Position numbers and translations under genes: made by a program. The notes under the pieces are model-generated. The model saw only the letters and a list, made by a program, of their open reading frames with translations. It was not told where the DNA came from and did no database searches. 64,000 nucleotides of DNA from Henricia sp. BOLD:AAB3569 (lineage: Eukaryota; Echinodermata; Asteroidea; Spinulosida; Echinasteridae): the NCBI GenBank assembly GCA_037783545.1, contig JBBELK010000095.1:1245001-1309000 (forward strand). The letters run 5' to 3'. The stretch's first letter is position 1. Every line of letters starts with the position of its first letter. Shown here piece by piece: positions 1 to 12,800 of this stretch.

Positions 1-650
1 CGCAACTTAGCGATTAATTTCGAAGAGCGATTTCACAAAAACTTAGCGATGGCGTTGGCCATCGCTAGTTGTTTTTTAGCGATGAATATTTAGCGACGAC
101 TAATTTGTCATCGTAAATGGAAACATTCATCGCTAACATACAATTTCGCGCCATTTGATTAGTATTTGGAAGGTTTGGTGATTTTCAGTGTGTCTCGAAA
201 TGGCGTTTCAGTTGTACATAAACAATGCAAGAACATTACAGAGAGAGAGGATTTTCAGGGACAGGACAAATCCTCTTGATTCATACAATGACAAAAAGAT
301 GCACAAATATTATCGGTTTACGCGGAATGGTGTCATGAGAATTATTGACATTTTAGAGCCACATCTCCGCCCTTCAACTCTTAGGAGCCACGCAATAGAT
401 GCAACCGTTCAAGTATTTGTGGCTCTCAACATCCACAACATCCGAGCACCATGGCATATATCTGAAGCCATATTTCTGGTTGTTTACGCGTTACTAAGCG
501 ATCGTCCTCGTCCAATAAATGTATTTATAATTAATACTCATCGCTATTACGACGGCTTTAGTGAAATGCAAAATCCACCCCCATCGCAATAACGATGGAT
601 TTGAATTTAGCGATCGTTCTAACGATGATCGCAAAATTTCGTGTTAGTGA
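1..650. mobile_element. Deleted PIF/Harbinger element with TAGCGAT repeats
   Basis: Both sides of the transposase fragment at 188-592 carry many copies of the word TAGCGAT and its complement ATCGCTA (about 1-145 and 540-640). The coding remnant resembles PIF/Harbinger transposases, so the repeated word is probably the subterminal transposase-binding site. The left end lies outside the window and no target duplication can be read. The right end is near 640-650, where the next element begins. Confidence 0.6.
188..592 (+). pseudogene. N-terminal fragment of a Harbinger (HARBI1-like) transposase
   Basis: Residues ~15-85 of the 134-residue frame match the N-terminal region of PIF/Harbinger nucleases: an ERIFRDRTNPLDSY segment, then YYRFTRNGVMRIIDIL, then a TVQVFVALN helix. 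A likely start is the ATG at 200. After VALN the similarity stops abruptly and the rest of the catalytic (DDE) domain is missing, so this is an internally deleted copy. The family moves DNA by cut-and-paste and makes 3-bp TTA/TAA duplications; this copy cannot encode an active nuclease. Confidence 0.7.
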
Positions 651-656
651 AATCGG

Positions 657-1086
657 CCCCTGTTCTCACTAGAGAAATCGCTTTGTTCGACGATGATTCG
701 ACGAAGAGATTTCCTGATGTGAACACACGTTTCTTCATTCGATGAAGGAAATAGCTTTAGTCGACGAAGAGATCGCTTCATTCGACGAAGCAAATTTGTA
801 ATGTGAACGGCTCCCTTTGTTTGACAAAGCTTTTTGGCGGGCCTGTTGCACAAGCACGTTGTGCTTCGAGCGCCTAGCAATAGTTATTTGTGACGCGCCG
901 ATGTAAAACCACAGCGCGTCTAGACGCTTGATGCTCAGCGAGTGACCTCCCACGACTTCATTCGATCTTTGTTAACAGTCGCTCTTTGTTCGATCTTCGT
1001 TAATTGATATATGAACGCACACTTTATTAACTAACATTATTAACTAATCTTCGTCGAATGAAGCGATTTCTCTAGTGAGAACGGGG
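657..1086. mobile_element. MITE with TTCGACGAAG-type internal repeats
   Basis: Terminal inverted repeats of about 40 bp pair 657-700 with 1045-1086 (shared core TTCTCACTAGAGAAATCGCT). The subterminal regions repeat TTCGACGAAG and TTCGATC-like words. No coding potential is seen. Target duplications are not clear. Confidence 0.7.
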
Positions 1087-1506
1087 TCAATGTCATAGAA
1101 CTATCCAGAAAAGATTACTAGTTTGCTAATATATATAGGACTTGGTTATTTCGACAGGACTTTATTTACACCTTCAAAAGTTTTCGACAAGACTTTGGAA
1201 TTTTCAACAGGATTTTGACTTGGTTAAAACTACATTATTTCACCTAGACTAAACACAAGATTTTCTGCGGGACTTTGCTAATACGCAACGTAACAACCCG
1301 TTTGTACGTGCGATCTGTTCCTTTTCTGAAGCAATCGGAAATTGTTTTGATTGAGGAGTGCTCAAGTGCTGACTTTATCCCGGAAGAGACATTTTGTGAA
1401 CTGAGCCTTTATCAAGAACTGTGATCGCCGATATATTGTCTGCCAAAAGTTCAAGTCCTCGCCTTGGTTTCCGTAAGATTTTCTGCTTATAATTTGTATA
1501 ACATCG
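1087..1506. other. No gene seen
   Basis: AT-rich intergenic sequence with loosely repeated TTCGACAGGACTTT/TTTCGACAAGACTTT words at about 1150-1220. No ORF, splice-bounded exon or inverted-repeat ends were recognised. Confidence 0.4.
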
Positions 1507-1964
1507 TGTTTACACTGGTCCCGAGCTCGGGATCAAGATTGGTCCCCTGATAAGAATGCGTCAGTGTTAACCGCAAAGATCCCGAGTGCCGCGTTTCGTT
1601 CTGTAGTTGATCTCGAGCGCAGTGCCAGAAGTTGCAGTCAAAGGTCAAGCTCTGTGCATGCATACGTACTGATCAATGTACATGTATGCATGGGTTGTGC
1701 ATGTACAGTGTACAAGGCCACTTGAATTTCGAGGGCTTTTCCCCCGCTACGGCTGTGGAGCGGATGTGGCAGGTTGCGGTAAAGATTAATTGCTTATCTA
1801 ACCGCAAACTGATCCCGAGCTCAGGATCGAACCCTCCGTCAACGCGAGACCAAAATCTCGGGGTCTGAACCGGGGCCAATTTGGTTCCGAGAGCGTTTAC
1901 ACTTAGTTTGTGATCCGGGGCTGATCCCGAGCTCGGTGTTCGACCCCGAGATCAAGTGTAAACA
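1507..1964. mobile_element. MITE filled with GATCCCGAGCTCGGG words
   Basis: The ends read GTGTTTACACTGG (1506-) and, inverted, CTGTTTACACTTG (-1964). The interior repeats the palindromic word CCCGAGCTCGGG and variants at about 1521, 1582, 1612, 1814, 1925 and 1945. No transposase is present. Possible flanking duplications are diverged (TATAACATC and TGTAAGATC), so the superfamily is not assigned. Confidence 0.65.
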
Positions 1965-1981
1965 GGGTGTAAGATCTTTCT

Positions 1982-2122
1982 TTAAAGGTACAGGCTCGTC
2001 AGCAATGCGCGTGCTCCAAATTCGTGCCTCGAAATACGCAGCTCCATAGCAAAAGAATGAAGCTGCGTATTTCGTAGCACGAATTTGGCGCGCGCACATT
2101 GCTGACGAGCCTGTGCTTTTAA
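1982..2122. mobile_element. TTAA-flanked hairpin MITE, copy 1
   Basis: An almost complete palindrome of 141 bp bounded by TTAA on both sides. Arms begin AGGTACAGGCTCGTCAGC and end with its complement; the centre repeats GCAGCTCCATAGC/GAAGCTGCGTATTTCG. Sister copies lie at 36011-36121 and 44917-45023. TTAA duplications are typical of piggyBac and Kolobok elements. Confidence 0.8.
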
Positions 2123-2939
2123 GTATTCACTACAAAGTTAATCAAACTTAATCACTGTACTTGTTCTGATTCTAAGATCATTACAAAAATCATATTGTTT
2201 CTTTGTTCTTTATATCAGTGTGATCTTGTTGGATTTTTGTTGGATTTGGTAAGTTTCTATTTTTTTTAATTAGTCTGGAACTTTATGAACTATAACACAG
2301 CACACAGAAGCTTTATGCAGTCATGCCTAATGAAAATTATGAATATTTCAATGTCAACTTAATTATACAATAAATGTTCAAGTTTTGATTAAACTGAAAA
2401 TTTGTGTTTCTTTTGTTGTTCGGTATAAAAATGCACTTTTTTTCATTTATTACGTTTTTAACCCTCTTATGCACAAATTACATCAATTGGCTACCACAGA
2501 ACTATATCTGTTTCCTATTCCTCAAATGAGGGCATCTGGCATGAGAGTATTAAAGATGGACTGTCCATGTTTAGGCTGATTTGGGCGTAAAAAAAATATT
2601 TAAAAGTTAAATTGCTATTTCTAGATTAGAAAAAGTTATCAGCTTTTATTTGGTACCAAGAACGTAAAAATCCATCAAGGGTCAATGCCAGATGATTAAA
2701 AACAAGAAATAATAAAAGGCAGACCCTGCTTTTCAACCAATAGGGTCATGACGTAAATGTACGTGTGCGCGTACGTGTGTACATTGTACACATACAACAT
2801 GTACATATGAACGTACGCGCACATGTACAACATGTGAAGCCTGTTTCAAGAAAAAGGCTTGTATATCGAATTTCCGACGTCGGAAATTTGAGGTTTTTTT
2901 TCTATATTTTTCGTTACAGAGACAGGAAAGCTTTCTAAA
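2123..2939. other. No gene seen; part of FAM20-gene flank or intron
   Basis: AT-rich sequence with short ORFs only. An ACGTACATGT-rich patch at about 2750-2835 is low complexity. The missing 3' exons of the FAM20-like gene were looked for here on the minus strand (a DRHH-type catalytic loop) and not found. Confidence 0.4.
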
Positions 2940-3105
2940 TTCGTTCGCTTGTGACGTCAGTTGCCATGGTATTTGGGTCTAAAATTCGCTGGTAATCTGA
3001 AACACCCATTGGGAAAAGTTAAGAGAAACAGTTAACTGGTTTTAGTGTAGACCCAGTTACCTTGGCAACACACAGAGGGTGATGTTTTCACTTCAGCAGT
3101 CTACA
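2940..3105. mobile_element. Worn MITE with GTTGCCATGG-type inverted ends
   Basis: GTTGCCATGG at the left pairs with CCTTGGCAAC at the right, and the right end reads CTTCAGCAGTCTA. The same end, in better shape, bounds the MITE at 16541-16710 (ATAGACTGCCGAAGTG). The left terminus here appears lost. Confidence 0.5.
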
Positions 3106-3174
3106 AATGTTGGTTATTTTAATAAAATAGGCATGACTCGTGATTCTTTCTTTCCAATGTGTAAGTGAACCTAC

Positions 3175-3654
3175 CAACGCTGTAGGACTCGAGTCGGGAC
3201 TCGGACTCGGCCAGTCAGGACTCGGACTCAGACTCGGACTCAGACTCAGGCAGTAAGGACTCAGAGATTTGGGCCGAGTCCATCCAAGTCCAGTGAAAAA
3301 AATTATTTGAAGTGTCTATTGTAATTTATTTTTGGGCCGAAAGTATTTGAAACATGTGAAATAAAATTCTGAGAAGGTAAAATAAATCATTTCTACCGCT
3401 TAAAATAATTTTGAGTACTCAAAATGTATCTCGCCTCCCAAAGAAACATTTTTCTCGGCCTAAAGCAAACTTAAAGGCTGCTAAAGATCACAGGCACGAT
3501 CATTGACACTTGCACTTGAAATTGAAATAAGGACTCGAGACTCGGACTCGGCCTGATGAGGACTCCGATGTTTGCTGGACTCGGACTCGAGGACAAGGAC
3601 TTGGACTCAGACTTGGACTCAGACTCGGACACCAAGGACTCGACTACAGCCCTG
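3175..3654. mobile_element. hAT MITE filled with GGACTCGG words
   Basis: Ends CAACGCTGTAGGACTCG and, inverted, CAGGGCTGTAGTCGAG. They are flanked by GAACCTAC (3167-3174) and GAACATAC (3655-3662), an 8-bp target duplication with one difference, as hAT transposons make. Both subterminal regions are dense arrays of GGACTCGGACTC-like words. No ORF. Confidence 0.8.
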
Positions 3655-3771
3655 GAACATACTCGTTTCGGAAATGGTTATCATGCTTGGTAGAAACATG
3701 CTTTATGGCAGAAGGTAATTAAGCTTGCTTAGATCATGTTCCGACTTAGTTGCATAATAAAGTTTACTTAC

Positions 3772-3841
3772 GAATAAAAAAATCGAAAATTCCCTGCTCG
3801 ATCAAATCCAGCAAGAATCGTCCCCTAGTCCAGGTGGGATC
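3772..3841 (-). CDS. FAM20: FAM20-like exon 7: helix before the catalytic loop
   Basis: Acceptor CTTTTTTAG and donor GTAAGT bound 70 bp (23 codons + 1). It encodes TRGRFLLDLIEQGIFDFFI, the helix that precedes the FAM20 catalytic loop. The next exon lies beyond the left edge. The exon sits between two hAT MITEs, 117 bp and 81 bp away from their target duplications' outer elements. Confidence 0.87.
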
Positions 3842-6800
3842 CTAAAAAAGACAACAAGAATGGTTATTGCCGTTAGTTTTTAATGTCTTCTACCATATAC
3901 ACACAGCATTGATTCTGCTGCCGTGTGCACCAGGGTTGCAGTAGAGTCCATAACAAGTCTTTCACAAATCCATAGACGATAAAATCACAGGTCCGTGACA
4001 AGTCCCGCACAAGTTCCGTATAAACAGGAAGCAAAGGATGAACACGCACAAAAGAATACCTTTGTTGGAGTTCATTTGAATAGCTTGTGATTTGAATGAG
4101 GACTTGTGAAGAGCGTGATCCAATTCCGTCCCTCATGTGAGGGACGGAAATCAGGAGACAAATGCCTTTCCTTAATCAATACAACAAATAAAAACTAAAG
4201 TGAACCCGTTTGTTTACCTGCTACTGATGTTAATACACACACCCAGTTCATCACATGTTGTCAATAAAATTGACAAAAACAACAATTTTTTACATGCATT
4301 TTCAACTATTTCTTAAAAATGTGATGTCACATTGTACTCAGCCAAAATTATTCTGTTAATTTTTGAAATATGATTTTAAAATAAGGAAATTTCTTTACTG
4401 TTCGAGGTATTATTTTGATTAATTTAGGAAATGTTGAAATTTTTAACCAGTTTTGGATAACGCTCTGAAGGCTTGTGATGGACTCGACTACAACCCTGGT
4501 GTGCACCTAGTCACATTAGCAACAAAATGTTAGTCTGGTTGGTCATCTAGCTACCAAGTACCTCAGTACATCAGACGCTATTGATGTGAAACACGCAAAA
4601 AGGATAATTCCAAAGTGATTGGTCGATCTGTGCCTTGTTACACATAAGTTCACTGTATTCAACAAACTTCTGTTCAGAGCTTATCTTAAAGGCAGTACAC
4701 ATGATTGGTATCTCAAAGAATCAGAAATGTTCACAGATTTACACATAACTTACACAATATAAACACGATGACTGTATAGAAAACTTCCCCAGAAATGGTT
4801 TTGTTGAGAAATGAGCAAAAAATTATTTTTCGTCTCGCGAGACGAAAATTTAATTTCGCCCCAAAACCATTTCGCCCCTAAACCACTTTGCCCGAGTGCC
4901 ATTTCGCCCCAAATCACTTCGTCCAAACACTAAATCGCCCAAATGCCACTCAGGGGGAAATGGTTCAGGGCGAAGTGGTTTTGGGGCGAAATGACTGCAA
5001 ACCCTTTTTTGACCGTTTTCTCAAAAGTTAGATGAAGTGCGGAGCTGGTTTTTGCTCAGGTTGGTTTTAATCATGCATATCTTCAATCACACAGGGGGAT
5101 AAAACTATTTGTAACAGTTTACCAATCATGTATACATCTTCAAAGAGCTAGTATCCCCCTGCCTTCGACGAAAAATCCAGCATTTGCACCTTTTTCGATA
5201 GTCCACATATCCCTCAAGCCGACTTATACCGCTGTTTATTTCAAATTGTCCGTTTTAAGTGGATACATCGCAAGCAAAAGTGCGCTTTTCGAAAATCAAA
5301 TTTTAGCGATTTCTGAAACGCTCATTAGGTATTAATGATATGCGCATGACCCTGTGACGCAATCCTGAGAAATACTAGTAAACACGGCAGTTCCATACGT
5401 TTACACGCGAAAAACTCTGAAAACCGTCTATGTTCAATGGTGTTTTTTGAAGATTTTTTCTTGTGCAAAAAACCAGAGATGTGCCCATAGTTGTGTTGTT
5501 GTATGCTTTATCAGACACCATGAAAAAAAAGAGCAGAAATATTTTCTTTTTTATTACCAAGAGAGAGAAAAATTAATCGCTCGTTCTAACTTGTACCGAC
5601 CGATGTGCATACCGTGTTGTGCAAATTTCAAACACGTGGGAACTACGGCTCGCAGGGACCGTTCCTGCTGCTGTACACGGACCGCTGTTTGCGGTCGCAA
5701 TGCACCAGTTTTTACTTCAAAAGAGCTTCATTGTGAGCCACAATTTCAACGTTTTTTCACAAAAAAGGTAATAGTAGATTACTGTCATAGTACATCAAGT
5801 GTTATCACGTTTGTAATTTGAATTACAAGGACAAAACAGGCATGATGAACATTCACTCCGTATATTTTCCATTCAATACTGCACAGGGCGTTTACGTGTT
5901 CTTCTCAGGATGACATTAAAACCCTGTTTATCAACAAACCAAGTGACCTCGGGCGTTTCAGAATTTCGGGTACTTGTCACGTGCACAATTTGCTTTCGGG
6001 AGCCTGCAGTTTCTGTGTGCATGTTCCATGCGCGCCGACCAGAGCGCGGGTGCGGCCGCAACCCATAGGCTCAATAGTGTTTCAGACTGACTGGGCCTTT
6101 ATCATCTGTTTAAAACTGCCCACGTGACGTGCTCTCAGCCAATAGGGATGCGTAAACTGTCCAAGGTATGAATGGATAATGGAACGCATCACGCTTACAA
6201 TAGGTTTGGTGAAATCCACCGCAGCACCCATCGTAGCCACGATCCATCGCAGCCATTGAGTCCATCGCAGAGTCTTATTATGGACCTTAACTTACAAAGA
6301 GTTTGGTGAAATCGATACATCGTACATAATCCCAAGAACTGACACATGGTGTACAAACCTTTAAATAATCCACACAGATATTTCTTCCTTTCCACCTGCA
6401 TAAGAATACGAGAGAAACATTTAGGGCATAAACCTTAAATGAAGTACATGTAATGAGTATTTGTGGGGTACCGTGGCCGAGTGGTTTGGGTCATTTACTC
6501 GTAGCTCTCGTGTGAAAACACTCGGACTCAACACTCGGTCAGGACACATGTGCCCTTGAGCAAGGCACTTAACCACAATTTCTCCATCCATCAAAAGAGG
6601 TGTAAAATTGTTGGTTTAGTGTGTTGTATGTAAACACACTTAAAAGATCCAGGAGAATGCATAGTTCCGATTTTGCCCAGTTAACCCCCCCTCCTTGGAC
6701 ATTGTTGCTATGGCTCACACGCTATCGTCAAAAATGGCGACACGCAATGCACAAAGCAATGGGACTTTCAACGGAAAGCACAGATTCATTGAAGAAAACT

Positions 6801-9800
6801 CAAAGGTATTCATGTTTCAGGGTCAACAGTTATCTTAGAACACACATCTTAGAACACATTATCTTAGTAAAGGGCCAGTAATACAGGAATGTCATATTAT
6901 TACGAAATATAGCTTTCGTACCTTTGAACAACAAAACGACCGGACTTGAAACCAAAAATTCACCCGGATCGTCGCATACAACACTGTACAAATTGTATGG
7001 GGCCGGCAGAACATCGCGTGATCATGTTGTTGTGAGCGTACAGTGCACTTTGACCTACATGTATGTGGGTGACATCTGCTAGCTCTGTTGTGATTGGTCG
7101 GCGGGTTCGGTTGATCGACAGGTCGGAACTATGCATTCTTTCATGAAGAGTACAGGAGGATTCCCCGATATATCTGGCTGTTCGCTGCCAATGGCACCAC
7201 CCACCTATGTATCCGAGTCTTTCCATGGTAAAGGGGGCATTTTGGCAACACAGATCATATTTCCCAGAAAATACCTTTGTCTGGTCTCAAAATAAAAGAA
7301 ATTTTCAGTTGTTATGAAGAAATAACGTACGCCCAAAAAGGTTTACAAATAGTGTGACAACATGCCTTTCTAAAAACCCTGTGTACAAATTTATAATATA
7401 AGCTCTGACCGGGACAACCTAAAATGTAACACAAGTGTCCGTCCCGGTTACGAGCGTATTGGAAATGTGTACACAGGGTTTTTAGAAAGGCATGTTGTCA
7501 CACTATTTGTAACCTTTTTTGGGCCTAAGTTATTTCTTGAGAACAACTGAAACATTTCTTTTATCTTGAGACCAGACAAAGGTATTTTCTGGAAAATATG
7601 GTGTGTTGCCAAAATGCCCCCTTTACTGTGGAAAGACTCGGTTGGTACTTCATTCTTTCCCCTCCACTGGATACACTGTGCAATTCGGCGAAATTAATTC
7701 TTGACATAATCTACCAACATTGTAGTACTCGTATACTCCAGTACATTTTTCTGTACTCATGAAAAAATATTTTCTTGTACTCTAGTACTCACGAAAATGT
7801 ACTCGTACTCACAAAAATCAGTACAAAATAATGTACATTTATTTTGTTTAATCCTCAAAAGCTTAAAAATGTGGCTCACTCTTGTGTGTTTGTAGCAGCA
7901 ATCACCTGCTTTTTAAATTCAGATATTGTGTACAGTGTTAGAATGTGAATGTTTACATCAACATGTTAACTGTTATAATTTACCGGTATAAAGGTAAATC
8001 AATACTGACCATCATCCCACCCTAATATTTTCGGGTAAAAAAAATTTGAGCAAAATAAACAGATATTTCTCACCTACCCACCCTAAATAGTTTGTTTATG
8101 TAATTTAGGAAACGCGTATTTTTGTTTGTTTGGCCTAAGCCCTTGCATACGTGGCGTACATGCACCGACACCATTATGAACGCGTTCCTGAGGCGCATTT
8201 ACCGGCTCGCTGTGTCCACAGGACGAAAAGATTTGAGCATATTACCCCTGTGCTGAAAGGTCTGCATTGGCTTCCAGTAAATAAGCGGTTGGAATTTAAA
8301 ATTGCTTGTCTTGTTTATAAGATCATAAATGGAATAGCTCCGAATTATCTTTGTGAATTATTAAGTGTTAAATTAAGTATTCGGACTCTGCGATCAACAG
8401 CAGCCTTTTGGCATGACTAAATATTATGGTGATCGATCGTTCGCAATTAATGCCCCCCGTTTGTGGAATAGGCTATTACCATCAATTCGATCAGCTGATA
8501 CTTTTGAAAGCTTTAAAACTAATTTGAAAACACATCTTTTTAAGCAACATTTTTTATCACTATAATTGTTAGTTTTTAACTTGATTGTTTTTTAGGTTCT
8601 AAATTGGTGTATTTTATGTACAGCGCTTTGTGATGTCTTTGTGACATGGAAGGCGTTTTTTAAATACTTCGTTATTATTATTATTATTATTCCACACTGG
8701 GGAAAATTTAACTGGTCAATTGAAATGGGCAGCATTTCAATTGGACTTAAAATGGGAAAAGTACCCATCGTCTCGGTAAGTTTAAAAAAAAGAAGAAGTC
8801 TAATGCAGACAGGGCTCAAGCCTTACTCACACTTTAGACTCTCTCACTCCTTGGCTCCAGGGGTATTCCAACTCAAATATTGGAATCCCTCCTTCATTTG
8901 AAGGCAGGAACTGGCACATAGACACCTCGAGCATCTCCCCTTTAGCACAAATGGGATGGTCGTTGTTGCAGAACCATGGGGCACACTTGCCAATGAAGCA
9001 TAAGTTTCCATCTAGGAAATAATAACATTTGAGAATGGATGAGAAGTGTAGATTCTTGAAAATAATGGGCAAGCCGAAGAATCTTTTGAAGATTATTTTG
9101 AAGAATCTACTCTTTCGAGTCTATTCTCCGACTTAATCCATTTCACCGCCAGCAAGCCATTCTTTCAGAATAGATACAATGCACGGCATTTGGTTTGGTG
9201 TAAGAATCAAATTAATCATGCGAACACGCTGCATTCTGGTGGCCAGGACATGCAGTCATTTGGTTTGTGGTGTGCTGCAAGCAACAACAACTATATCGCC
9301 ATGTCTGATGCACAAGATGTTGACATTTCTGGAGTCGACAGAAGCGAATTTGGCTCAGGATTTATACGATGAAACTGCCTTTTTTTGAAATTAAACGGCT
9401 TGACCAAGGGATACTATATAGCTTTTTTGAGTTTGGATACGACAGAAGCAGGATTTATACGATGAAACTGTGCTATATGACGAAGCGGATTTATAAGGGA
9501 AACTTGGTGATAATTTATGTACCAAAAACACTGAAGACGCCGAAAAGAAATTCCCTGTGGCTTATGAGTATTACTTGAGTGATTGACCAAGATGGCCTTT
9601 CAAGCGAGCATCATTAAGTGTGAAATTTTATAGAGAAACCTAGTTAGACATGATAAATTTTAGAAGTGAAAATTTAGCGGGGACAATTTAAAAAGTTACT
9701 TTTTTCATCCAGTCTCATCTGTTTTGTAGATATGGTCCGATTCCATGGTCAAGTACGCAATTATTTCCTTATATGACTTTGCAACCACCCAAAAAGCATT

Positions 9801-12800
9801 ATTATTCGAAATAAACGGAATTCGAGAGTGAGGATTTGCTTTGTAAAGAGAACCCCCTTTCTCTTCACAAAAGAGTGCTGTGGGATTTTTTAAGTGCTTT
9901 GCACAACACACTGGAACAACAGCTTTACCATACATCCCTTTCGAAGGATGAAGCAATTATGTTAAGTGTCAGTTTACAATCGTGACAATTTACAATCGTG
10001 ACACTTGACACTGACATTCTGATCAACTCACTTCGCTCGACTTAGGGCTCAAAAGCAGTTTGAGCCTTAAAGGCCCTATAGATGATCTGTTTTTGAACGA
10101 TTCCAAAAACATGAAAATCCATATGCGTTTTGCCGGTCTTGGCAGGGTGTCGGTCACATACTCTCGGGCGCACGTCATACGCGACCAGTTAAAAATGCAC
10201 GCGTTGGAACAGTACACAGTACACAGCGCCAATTTCGGACCGCCCAAATGAGAAGTAAATTGTTTGGATTATTTTCTTGTAAAATTATATCATCTCGGGC
10301 TGTAACATTATTTTGGATAGTTGCTACCGATTTAATCTTAACTTTGAGGAAGGTTTTCGTTGATTAACTTTTGGGGTCATTGCAAATGATACAGTGGGCC
10401 TTTAAGGCACAATTTGTTTCCGTGAAATGTTAGCAGTTTTGAGGGCATTGCACCAATGACACAGGGCACTGATGGCAATTGTCACTAGAGATTTGGACGT
10501 CTGGAGATTTTATCGAATAAAATAAAATTGAACTTTAGAACTTTCTAGAAGTTAAAAAAAAAAACATTTTATGCGGGCCACCAAATGACAAAATTAGCTC
10601 AACTGCATCACAAATGTAGCAATACTGACTGCACACTCGGTTGAAGGAGTTTGTTCAGATTCTTCCAGAAAATTCATTTCATTATAACCTAACAATTACA
10701 CAAAATACCTCCCCAAAATACTGTCCATGGGAAGAAAAAAAGAAAATTTGCAATGTCCAATTCGGCTGTGGAAGCAAAAAGGTTGGTGTAAATACTGCAG
10801 TGCTTATTGACCCTTGAAAATACATGTATATTAATTTACCCTTGAAAATATACGGATTGAGAACGCGAAATTTCAAAATGGTAATCTGGTAATGAAAATA
10901 AAATATGACAAATTGAATCTCAAACCCCATGAGAAAAATGTGGGGGAGGGGTGGGGGAGGGGGAGTTTAAAAAAAATGTGATCTAGACATGCTCCCTTTA
11001 AAAGGTACATACCGGCCTACTGTTTACATAAATTAGTGATGTAGAATCCTTGACAATACTTTTTTGATGGTCCTTGTGAAAACAGATCATCAAAATGTCC
11101 AGTAATTAACTACAAGAGCTTAAAATTAATAAAAACGGTAAGTAGTCGAGTCATACGCTTTACCAGCCGTTCACTATCGCACGAGACTCTTGGCAGCTTT
11201 TGCTTTGGGTATCTCTCATTTTCTGCTGAAGATTTCACTGGACAGCCCAGACCACCGAATGGGTTTTTCCACTTTTTGTAGAGGAGCTGACATTTATGGT
11301 TTGTCTTCACGAACGTCGGCTGTAGTTCCGCGTGGAAACAGAGTAGGTGTACAGACTAAAACACCTAATGACGAAACACAGCTGGTGGTCTGGCAGCACG
11401 AACCACGGCACTGTACCGGTCCCAACGTGTGAGTGCCGTGGGGCTGAATATGCCACATTGTCCGGTTGACTGTCCACGGTTAAACTCGTTTTGATTCCTC
11501 GGACTTTGTGTCAAACTTTTATGTTCGATTTTTCAGAGTTATGTTTAACCTGAATAAATAGTCTCGTTTGTCAAATACTCATAAATATTTTGGAAAAAAA
11601 ATCAGAGCTGAATTTGATGCAGTACTGCAGTAATAAACTCTTGGAATAAATTATCATACGGCCATATGGCTGGAAATAAAACTAACTCCAAGAACACGTG
11701 ATTTATCCGAACCAGAAATCTGGTTCGGATAAATCACGCGACCGTGATTTTTAAAAAAAATGCTCAAAACCAGTCAAATTTGGAAGTTATATTTCAGATT
11801 CTCTTTAGTCTATTTCGGAAAGACTTTCAGAATCATAGATGGGTCTATTTCGAGCCCAAAATAGCCCAACAAAGCCGATATGTCCCTTTAAACAATACCA
11901 TTCTATTTTCGAATGTTGCATTTGAATACCTTTCAAATGTACACACAAGACATGAAGTCATGCTTTTTATTAAGTATCAACAATTTCTCGTTTTCACTGT
12001 AATTTCCTGAGTAATTTAAAATTGTATTCATGCGATAATAAACATAGAAAATATTGTCAGTTTGGTAATTTTTCTCAATCTGTGTGCCGTTGTTTTCTCT
12101 TAAAATCTTTTGTGTTAAGAATCTACAGTTTGAGTACATTCTTAAAAATAATCTACAATGGACTGTAGATTCGTCAGAATAATGTACAGTTTGAACAATA
12201 GTGTAACGTCACGAAAAAGGATTAAAGTTGGTGCTGAACCCGAGACCTCCGATATTTGTTGCACTGTCAGGACTACCTTATTATTGTGTTGGAAATCAAT
12301 TAAAAATGTGTGATGCATTTCATAGAAGCTCAGAAGTGTCTGCCACAAGAGAACCCCCTTTCTCTTCACAACAACACTGGGAACAACAGCTTTACCATAC
12401 ATCCCTTTCGAAGGATGAAGCAATTATGTCAAGTGTCAATTTACAATCGTGACAATTTGCCTTGATCCAACTCGATCAACATAAGTCTTCTTGACTTGAC
12501 ACTGACATTCTGATCAACTCACTTCGCTTGACTTCGTTTAAGCCTTAAAGGCCTATAGATTATCTGTTTTTGAACGATTCCAAAAACATTAAAATCCATG
12601 TGCGTTTTGCCGGTCTTGGCGGGGTGTCAGTCGCATACTCTCGGGTGCGCGTCATGCATTTTGTCGGTCTTGGCGGGGTGTCGGTCACGTACTCTCGGGC
12701 GCACATCATGCGCGAGCAGTTAAAAACGCACGCATTGGAACAGCACGCACGCAGTACACAGCGCCAATTTCGGACCGCCCAAATGAGAAGTAAATTGTTT

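Noticed and set aside
8151-8185. HRHHYE-like peptide on the plus strand, resembling the FAM20 catalytic loop
   Set aside because: It is on the strand opposite to the FAM20-like exons, lacks the preceding Gly-Asn and Asp, and lies next to LINE coding sequence; taken as coincidence.
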